Assembly: GCA_944383825.1 (NCBI GenBank)
Contig: CALWRA010000021.1
Coordinates: forward strand, 1 to 50,234
Direction: 5' to 3'
Length of the DNA: 50,234 bases
Source: an uncultured Acetatifactor sp.
GTDB lineage: Bacteria; Bacillota; Clostridia; Lachnospirales; Lachnospiraceae
Positions 44,180-50,234 of the stretch are shown in pieces. The position numbers were made by a program, and so were the translations under genes. Each line of letters begins with the position of its first letter. The stretch's first letter is position 1. A model generated the notes under the pieces. That model had not been told where the DNA came from, ran no database searches, and saw nothing but the letters and a program-made list of their open reading frames with translations.

Positions 44180-45649
44180 ATGAGGCCATCTATCAGAAGA
44201 CAATTTGCATTGATTTTTATTGGATTAATGGCCGGTACAATATTGATGTGCTGGCTGATCAATAATATTTTTCTTGGGGAGTACTATACTACAACCAAAA
44301 GAAATGTTATTTATGATGCTTATGAGACGATTGCTCAGGCCACGGGAAGCGAAACCTACAGCTCGGAGGCTTTTCAGAAAGAGCTGGACAATATCTGCAG
44401 GATGTACAGTATTACCGTAGCAATTATTGACATAAATTCCCAGACCAGATATCTCTCTGAAAACGGAGGAGATTATTTGGAAAATAAACTGATTGGCTAT
44501 ATTTTTGGATTTCAGCCGGTGGATCTGCAGGTTTTGGAGGAAGGAGAGGACTATAGGATTCAAAAGACGGGACCGGCTGGCAACCAGTCCCTAGAGATGT
44601 ATGGCCGTCTGGATTCTGGAATTTCTTTTATTCTCAGCACCCCCATGGAGAGCATTCAGGAAAGCGCAAAAATCGCCAATCAATTTTTTGCCTATGTGGG
44701 ATGCGCAGGCACTATTGTGGGCGGAGCCATTATCTGGTTTGTGTCAAGAGGAATTACCAAGCCTATTCTGGAGCTGAATCGTATTTCAGAACGAATGGTG
44801 CATCTTGATTTTGAAGCGAAATATCAGGGCAGGGCCAACAATGAAATAGATATGCTGGGAGAGAACATCAATAAGCTCTCTGCTTCCCTGGAAGAATCCA
44901 TTTCAGAACTGAAAACCGCCAATAATGAGCTTCAGAAGGACATTGAAAAAAAGGAAAAAATAGATGAAATGAGAATGGAATTCCTTTCCAATGTATCTCA
45001 TGAGTTGAAAACCCCCATAGCTCTGATTCAGGGATATGCAGAGGGACTGAAGGAGGCTGTCAATGATGATCCTGAAAGCAGGGATTTTTACTGTGAGGTA
45101 ATTATGGATGAGTCTGCGAAAATGAATCATATGGTGAAAAAGCTTCTAACCTTGAATCAGCTGGAGTTTGGAAACGATATTGTCAGTATGGAACGCTTTG
45201 ACATTGTGGCGCTGGTCAAAAATTATATTCAGTCGGCCGGGATATTGACAAAACAAAATGGCATTGAAGTGCGAATGAAGGAATATACGCCGATTTATGT
45301 ATGGGCGGACGAGTATAAAACGGAAGAAGTATTCATGAATTATTTTTCCAATGCGGTGAACCATTGTTCGGGCAGCAGGATTATAGATGTAAAGCTGGAA
45401 ATCAAGGACAGAAAGGTAAGGGTTTCGGTTTTTAATACAGGAGAGCCTATTCCTGAGGATTCGGTAAATCATATCTGGGAGAAATTTTACAAGGTGGACA
45501 AAGCAAGAACCAGAGAATACGGCGGAAGCGGGGTGGGTCTGTCGATTGTTAAGGCTATAATGGAATCGATGAACCAGAAATATGGAGTGGAAAATTATAC
45601 AAACGGCGTTCTGTTTTGGTTTGAACTGGAAACAGTACAGGAGGAGTAG
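44180..45649 (+). CDS. Sensor histidine kinase
   Basis: 489 aa; ATG 44180, 8 nt after the regulator. TM1 about 10-31, an external domain of about 140 residues with no domain I recognise, TM2 about 170-192, HAMP (ISRGITKPILEL start) to about 245, a coiled coil, HisKA with His274 in FLSNVSHELKTPIALIQGY, and HATPase_c with N-box NYFSNAVNH, G1-like IPEDSVNHIWEKFYKVDKAR and GSGVGLSIVKAIME. All catalytic boxes intact. It phosphorylates the partner regulator; the signal is unknown. Confidence 0.95.
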   Translation: MRPSIRRQFALIFIGLMAGTILMCWLINNIFLGEYYTTTKRNVIYDAYETIAQATGSETYSSEAFQKELDNICRMYSITVAIIDINSQTRYLSENGGDYLENKLIGYIFGFQPVDLQVLEEGEDYRIQKTGPAGNQSLEMYGRLDSGISFILSTPMESIQESAKIANQFFAYVGCAGTIVGGAIIWFVSRGITKPILELNRISERMVHLDFEAKYQGRANNEIDMLGENINKLSASLEESISELKTANNELQKDIEKKEKIDEMRMEFLSNVSHELKTPIALIQGYAEGLKEAVNDDPESRDFYCEVIMDESAKMNHMVKKLLTLNQLEFGNDIVSMERFDIVALVKNYIQSAGILTKQNGIEVRMKEYTPIYVWADEYKTEEVFMNYFSNAVNHCSGSRIIDVKLEIKDRKVRVSVFNTGEPIPEDSVNHIWEKFYKVDKARTREYGGSGVGLSIVKAIMESMNQKYGVENYTNGVLFWFELETVQEE

Positions 45650-45661
45650 GCAGAGTAATTT

Positions 45662-46960
45662 ATGAGGGAAGCAGCAGAAATAGTCCGCAGCAGGGTGCTT
45701 CTTGCAGGAGTGGACACCGGGGAAGAAAATGATTTTGAACGCTCCATGGAGGAGCTGAAGAATCTTGCCGAGGCGGCGGGGAAAGAAGTGGCGGGAGTAA
45801 TCACTCAAAGGCTTGCAGCGGTAAATAAGTCTCTCTGTATGGGCAGAGGCAAGACGGCGGAGGCAAAAGAATTTGCGGAAATATGCCAGGCTCAGGAAGT
45901 GATTTTTGACAATGCGCTTACGCCCTCACAGGTCAGAAATCTAAGCAGAGAGCTGTCTCTTCCTGTTTCTGACAGAACGGATCTGATTTTGGAGATATTT
46001 GCAATAAGAGCTCAGACCAGGGAGGCAAAGCTCCAGGTGGAGACTGCAAGGCTTCAGTATATGCTGCCGAAGCTGGTAGGGATGCACGAGGCCCTTGGGC
46101 GGCAGGGCGGAGCCAGCGGAAGCATGAGCAATAAGGGGGCCGGTGAAAAGAAGCTGGAGCTGGATCGAAGGAAAATTGAGCATCGGATCACAGAGCTGAA
46201 AAAGGAATTGGATAAAATTGCAAAAACCAGAAGGACACAGCGCAAGCGCAGGGGAGTATCCTCCATACCCCAGGTTGCGCTGGTGGGCTATACAAATGCA
46301 GGAAAGTCGACAATACTGAACCGTATGGTTGAAAAGTACGGTGAGAGCCCCCAAAAGACGGTGCTGGAAAAGGATATGCTGTTTGCAACTTTGGAAACAA
46401 ATGTACGTACAATTGATACGGGAGATGCCAGGCCGTTTTTTCTGGCAGATACGGTGGGATTTATTCATAAGCTTCCTCACGGGCTGATTAAAGCATTCCG
46501 CTCCACACTTGAAGAGGTAAAGTATGCGGATCTTCTGGTGATAGTGGTTGATTTTTCAGATGAAAATTACAAGCGGCAAATGGAGGTTACTTTTGAAACG
46601 CTAAAAGAGCTGGAAGCAGGAGACATTTCACAGATTATAGTGTATAATAAGGCAGACAAATGTAATTTGGAAAAGCTGCCTCGGGTAAACGGAACTCAGA
46701 TATACATTTCTGCCCGGGAGGGTATTGGAATTGCGGAGCTTGTCGATCTGATTAAAAATACGGTATATACGGACAATCAGGAGTATGCCTTTTTGGTTCC
46801 GTATGATAGGGGAGAGGCAATATCTTATCTGTTGGATCACAGCGTAGTGCTGGAGCTGGAATATAGGGAGGCTGGAGTTTGGCTTAAGGCCAGATGCAGC
46901 AGACGTGACGCAGGAGTGTATCAAATGTATGCGGTGCAGAGGGAAGACGCCGAGAATTGA
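45662..46960 (+). CDS. hflX: Ribosome-splitting GTPase HflX
   Basis: 432 aa; ATG 45662 follows AGGAGTAGG at the end of the kinase gene. N-terminal HflX domain (1-185) with VITQRLAAVNKSLCMGRGK and VRNLSRELSLPVSDRTDLIL, GRQGG..GSMSNKGAGEKKLELDRR in the middle, a helical linker, then the GTPase domain: G1 GYTNAGKST, G3 DTVGF, G4 NKAD. It rescues stalled 70S ribosomes by splitting them, especially after heat or antibiotic stress. Its stop codon lies inside the hairpin element of the next gene. Confidence 0.95.
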   Translation: MREAAEIVRSRVLLAGVDTGEENDFERSMEELKNLAEAAGKEVAGVITQRLAAVNKSLCMGRGKTAEAKEFAEICQAQEVIFDNALTPSQVRNLSRELSLPVSDRTDLILEIFAIRAQTREAKLQVETARLQYMLPKLVGMHEALGRQGGASGSMSNKGAGEKKLELDRRKIEHRITELKKELDKIAKTRRTQRKRRGVSSIPQVALVGYTNAGKSTILNRMVEKYGESPQKTVLEKDMLFATLETNVRTIDTGDARPFFLADTVGFIHKLPHGLIKAFRSTLEEVKYADLLVIVVDFSDENYKRQMEVTFETLKELEAGDISQIIVYNKADKCNLEKLPRVNGTQIYISAREGIGIAELVDLIKNTVYTDNQEYAFLVPYDRGEAISYLLDHSVVLELEYREAGVWLKARCSRRDAGVYQMYAVQREDAEN

Positions 46961-46984
46961 TGTTCGCAGAAGCGGACAGGAGGG
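46954..46984 (+). promoter_or_regulatory. Hairpin plus ribosome-site element upstream of the DUF2339-like gene (copy 2)
   Basis: GAATTGATGTTCGC-AG-AAGCGGACAGG at 46954-46980 repeats the element at 40959 at 25 of 27 positions. The start codon at 46993 is 12 nt after it, the same geometry as in smpB (11 nt). Here it overlaps the last codons and TGA of hflX, so the hflX stop lies in the element. Confidence 0.6.
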
Positions 46985-46992
46985 TTATAGGT

Positions 46993-49164
46993 ATGGACTT
47001 TAAGGAAGAGGCAAAGGGGAAGTTAGAAAATCTTGAGGAACGTATTCGCTTGCTTCAGTCTGAATGTAGAGATAGAGACCTAATTGAATATCTGCAAAAA
47101 CTGAGTCAGAGGGTCATACAGCAGAAGTATCAGGCTGATCTGCTGGCGGATGAATTGGACAGAAGCCTGCGCATGTATCAAAACAGAATGCAACAGCGTG
47201 ATTTGTTGGAGGATGAAAAAACGGAAGAGATTTCTCAGGGGGATTCACAGCGGACGCTAAATCAGATGGAGGAGAATGAAATGTCTGATGGCGGACTTCC
47301 GGGGCAGACAGCCTCTGTACAGCCGACAGAAGCTATTCAGCAGCCGGTTCGTCCCCAATATACATACGTTTCAGCAAATGAGAGGAGTCGGCCGGAGCCG
47401 GTTTTGCACAAAAAGAGCAATACGGAGTTTACTGTGGGAGCCGTGCTTTTGAGTCTGCTGGGCGGAGCGTTTATTCTGGCGGCCCTTGTGGTTTTGGGAG
47501 TCAATTATATGAACGGCTTCGTGAGAGGAATGTGCCTGTTTGCATTCTCTGCATTATTTATATCAGTGTCGGAGCTGTTTCTTTATCGCAGGTGGAAAAT
47601 GCTGGGCAGTGTGCTGACGGCAGTGGGTATCGGGGGAATGTACCTTTCCACCGTGGTTAATTATCTGGCCCTTCACAATTTTCCCGCATGGACGGCAATG
47701 CTGATTACGACAGGAATTATGGTTTTTGTTGTTTTGCTGAGTAGAAAGAGGGATTCTGCGCTCTACAGAGCGCTGGGATTAATTGCCTGCTATTTGTGTT
47801 ACCTTCCTATAGAGCTGGGGATAACGAACGCGGAGTTTCTGGCGGTGACAGGAATGATATTCCTGGTGAATGTGGCATGTGCGCTTCTTCCTACCCGGAC
47901 AGGGCAGATTGGAATAAGCATTCTGCAGATGATCTCCGGCGCCATCTTTGCCCAGATGTTTGTCTGGAGAGCGTTTTGGTGCGGAGTTTTCCCTGTTCCC
48001 AGGATAGTGTTTGTTCTGAGCTCATTTTTTGTCATGCAGCTTTTGTTTATTATAATGATGAGACAGAAAAAGAGTGAGGAAGGCGTCCGAATAGCGTATT
48101 GGATCAGCAGTGTGTTTTATCTTGCCATGATTTATTTTGAAACTGCCATGTATGACGGAGAAAAAATGATGTTTTATTATGGCCTCATGGCAGGTGTAGC
48201 CGTTATATGTCTTTTGGCCTTTTTGGCTCTCTTGAGGGACGGAGCGAAATGGCATCCTTATACCCTCGTAAATTTGACGGTGATTATTCTTGCGCAGTTT
48301 CTGGGAAGGATTGAAGGAGTAATTTTCCTGCTTGCGCTTTTGGCGTTTGCGAAACTTTTGTCTTTGCGAAAGCCTGCCTTGCTCCTAAAACTGAATGATG
48401 CGGCGCTTACCACCATTGTCTGTTTCAAAGCGCTTGCTTTTCGCTTTTCTCCGGACAGACCGGACAGTCAGCTTTGCGGGAATCTCCTGTTTGCCGGAGT
48501 ATTATTGAGTATTTTCTTTATTCGGTATTACAGAACCTATTACCAGATTATTCTGACGTATACAATAGCGATATTTATGACTTTTGTGATGCCGTCCTCA
48601 ATGAAACTTCCGATTTTTACGGGAGTGCTCCTGGCGGGAATGCTGCTTTTCAACAATGTAAAAAAATGGCAGGGAAAAAATATTATATTGTTCAACGCAC
48701 TTGCCTTATCCGGGCAGATAGTCTGTTTTTTGCTTCTTGCATGGCCCGGGTACAGAAATGCTTACTTTACTTATTTGTTTATGCTGGTATTTGGATTGGG
48801 CACCATTATTCTTACATTCCATGAAAAATATCATATGAATTTTAGATGTAAGCTTATGATTGCAGCAGTATTTTTAACCTATTTGGTGTTGATTGTAAAA
48901 ATAGAGCTTCCCATAATAAAAAGTATTTTGCTGATGCTGATTGCGTTGGCCGGGGTGGCGGCGGGTTTCGTGGAGCAACAAAAAAGTGTAAGGATATATG
49001 GACTAGTGCTTTCTCTGGTGGTTTGTGGTAAAATAGTGTTGTATGATTTTGTGGATGCGCCAAATCTGCAAAGAGCAATCCTGCTTTTTGCGGCGGGAGC
49101 CATTGCTCTTGTAATTGCAGGCATCTATATTATACTTGAAAAAAAGAATCAGGAAAGCAAGTAG
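46993..49164 (+). CDS. Polytopic membrane protein, DUF2339-like
   Basis: 723 aa from ATG 46993, after AGGAGGG; ATG 46957 would overlap hflX. The first ~130 residues are a coiled coil (LEERIRLLQSE) and a low-complexity linker. From about 145 onward there are some 18-20 TM helices in close succession, with segments such as SVLTAVGIGGMYLSTVVNYL that fit the DUF2339 family. No catalytic motif seen. Function unknown. The lipoprotein gene follows after 21 nt and may be co-expressed. Confidence 0.75.
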   Translation: MDFKEEAKGKLENLEERIRLLQSECRDRDLIEYLQKLSQRVIQQKYQADLLADELDRSLRMYQNRMQQRDLLEDEKTEEISQGDSQRTLNQMEENEMSDGGLPGQTASVQPTEAIQQPVRPQYTYVSANERSRPEPVLHKKSNTEFTVGAVLLSLLGGAFILAALVVLGVNYMNGFVRGMCLFAFSALFISVSELFLYRRWKMLGSVLTAVGIGGMYLSTVVNYLALHNFPAWTAMLITTGIMVFVVLLSRKRDSALYRALGLIACYLCYLPIELGITNAEFLAVTGMIFLVNVACALLPTRTGQIGISILQMISGAIFAQMFVWRAFWCGVFPVPRIVFVLSSFFVMQLLFIIMMRQKKSEEGVRIAYWISSVFYLAMIYFETAMYDGEKMMFYYGLMAGVAVICLLAFLALLRDGAKWHPYTLVNLTVIILAQFLGRIEGVIFLLALLAFAKLLSLRKPALLLKLNDAALTTIVCFKALAFRFSPDRPDSQLCGNLLFAGVLLSIFFIRYYRTYYQIILTYTIAIFMTFVMPSSMKLPIFTGVLLAGMLLFNNVKKWQGKNIILFNALALSGQIVCFLLLAWPGYRNAYFTYLFMLVFGLGTIILTFHEKYHMNFRCKLMIAAVFLTYLVLIVKIELPIIKSILLMLIALAGVAAGFVEQQKSVRIYGLVLSLVVCGKIVLYDFVDAPNLQRAILLFAAGAIALVIAGIYIILEKKNQESK

Positions 49165-49185
49165 AATAAGCGGATTGGAGAAATT

Positions 49186-49974
49186 ATGAAAAAAAGACTT
49201 TTGAAAACAATATCTGTAGCATGGGCAGCGGCGCTTTGTCTGACAGGATGCGGCAGCAGCCTGCCGGAGATGACTGAGCAGCAGGAGGAGGCCATAGCGG
49301 AATATGCAGCTGTTACCCTGCTGAAATATGATGCCAATAACAGAAGCAGGCTGGTTGATTTGTCCACAATAGAAACAGAGGAATTTTCGGGAACCGGGGA
49401 GGAGGGGACCGAAACCTCCGGGCAGGAAGAGGCGTCAGCCTCCTCCGCAGAGACACAGCCTGCGGGGACTGTTCCGGAAGCTGAAACTCAGGGGATGGCC
49501 GAAACAACCGTTCCAACCCAGGCGGCTCAGGCAGACCAAAATACGGCTGCCAGCATGGAAGAGTTTTTCGGGTTGCCTTCGGGTGTTACCATTACATATC
49601 AGGGGCATTACACTTGCTTTACTTATCCTGATGAGCAGGAAGGTTCAGCGTACTTTATGCTGGAAGCGTCGGAGGGAAACAATCTGCTGGTGCTTCAGTT
49701 TTCCATTCTGAACCAGACGGGAGCTGATGCGGACATTAATCTGTTTGGGCAGGATACAGTTTACAGAGTTACGGTGAACAATTCTGTTGCGCGCAATGCG
49801 TTAATGACCATGCTTCTGAATGATATGTCCACCTATGCGGCGACTGTAAGAGCAGGGGAAAGTGTGGACGTGGTTCTTTTGGTGGAAATGGATCAGGAGA
49901 CGCTTGCCTCAGTAACGAATATTTCTCTGAGGATGAGGAACAGTGAAACGACTTATACGGTTCAGCTGCAATAA
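49186..49974 (+). CDS. Unknown lipoprotein
   Basis: 262 aa; ATG 49186 after GGAGAAATT. Lipobox ALCLTGC gives Cys22. A Glu/Thr/Ser-rich linker (about 65-120, GTGEEGTETSGQEEASASS and more) precedes a compact beta-rich domain (about 125-262) with NLFGQDTVYRVTVNNSV and a closing LRMRNSETTYTVQLQ. The domain resembles immunoglobulin-like lipoprotein domains in general shape; not assigned. Probably linked to the membrane gene upstream. The 49975-50045 stretch holds no gene. Confidence 0.8.
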   Translation: MKKRLLKTISVAWAAALCLTGCGSSLPEMTEQQEEAIAEYAAVTLLKYDANNRSRLVDLSTIETEEFSGTGEEGTETSGQEEASASSAETQPAGTVPEAETQGMAETTVPTQAAQADQNTAASMEEFFGLPSGVTITYQGHYTCFTYPDEQEGSAYFMLEASEGNNLLVLQFSILNQTGADADINLFGQDTVYRVTVNNSVARNALMTMLLNDMSTYAATVRAGESVDVVLLVEMDQETLASVTNISLRMRNSETTYTVQLQ

Positions 49975-50045
49975 GCCATAAAAGTATCCGGATAGAAAAT
50001 ATTACAAATTGTATCAAAAAATGTGAAAAAAAACCAAATTTAGTG

Positions 50046-50074
50046 TTGACAAGCAGAAAGGAGAATGCTATACT
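50046..50074 (+). promoter_or_regulatory. Strong tandem promoter P1 at the window end
   Basis: TTGACA at 50046-50051, 17-bp spacer, TATACT at 50069-50074 with TG at 50066-50067 (extended -10). Confidence 0.75.
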
Positions 50075-50174
50075 CAATTTCGTTGTTGAGAAGGACAAGC
50101 CTTTAAGACAAGAGGATTGGTTTGAAACTTGACAGGAAAACAGTTAAAAATCAGTCGAAAAAGAAAAAAAGCTG

Positions 50175-50203
50175 TTGACAAAGCAAAGACACTGTGATAT
50201 ATT
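50175..50203 (+). promoter_or_regulatory. Strong tandem promoter P2 at the window end
   Basis: TTGACA at 50175-50180, 17-bp spacer, TATATT at 50198-50203. Both -35 boxes sit in the word TGTTGACAA. No open frame follows to 50234. Tandem strong promoters 129 bp apart suggest a stable-RNA operon beyond the window. Confidence 0.7.
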
Positions 50204-50212
50204 AACGGAGTT

Positions 50213-50234
50213 GCAGCGAAGGAAGCAGCGAAGG
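50213..50234 (+). repeat. Short direct repeat in the leader after P2
   Basis: GCAGCGAAGG occurs at 50213-50222 and 50225-50234 with 2 nt between. Start of the transcribed leader of the next operon; role not clear. Confidence 0.5.

Overview
The window looks like chromosome of an anaerobic, low-to-mid GC Firmicute, most likely Lachnospiraceae (Clostridium cluster XIVa). This rests on the style of the lipoproteins, strong GGAGG ribosome sites, the BmrCD-type ABC pair, DUF6512 and DUF2339-like proteins and the Tn916-type integrase. No name can be fixed from sequence alone.

Layout. 1-2.6 kb is the integrase end of an integrative element: MazF-like toxin fused to a Cys-rich zinc module, excisionase, tyrosine integrase, then a repeat-rich end. 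2.8-8.2 kb holds two chemoreceptors, a DUF1624 acyltransferase-like membrane protein and a PHP phosphoesterase. 8.3-17.9 kb is a tight six-gene cluster: lipoprotein with an N-terminal propeller-like region and an SBP domain, two MalFG-type permeases, a MacA/HlyD-like adaptor, a stripped-down MacB-like protein and a second propeller-like SBP; it carries no ATPase. 18-24.2 kb has a YgjP-like metallopeptidase, thiamine pyrophosphokinase, a heterodimeric BmrCD-type exporter preceded by an unlisted 29-codon leader peptide and terminator, and a manganese-type CDF transporter. 24.3-29.1 kb holds gpmI, eno and an M3 oligopeptidase. 29.3-38.3 kb is an Opp-type peptide importer with two oddities: OppC has a seven-bladed RCC1/BLIP-II-like propeller inserted in its first external loop, and the second binding protein is circularly permuted. 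38.4-42 kb is the RNA quality-control block secG, rnr, smpB, ssrA (tmRNA). 42-50 kb has a DUF6512-like membrane protein, an unknown single-pass protein, an OmpR/histidine-kinase pair, hflX, a DUF2339-like polytopic protein and a lipoprotein. The window closes with two strong tandem promoters that may serve an rRNA operon just outside.

How genes work together. The glycolytic pair is ordinary, as is the smpB/ssrA/rnr trans-translation set. The accessory interest lies in transport: two unrelated importers both carry propeller-like extracytoplasmic additions, and the exporter has the layout of ribosome-mediated attenuation. The best candidates for something undescribed are the RCC1-OppC plus permuted SBP in the opp locus, and the SBP/permease/MacAB-like six-gene cluster. 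A 27-nt hairpin sitting just upstream of the ribosome site is shared by smpB and the DUF2339-like gene and is a smaller surprise.
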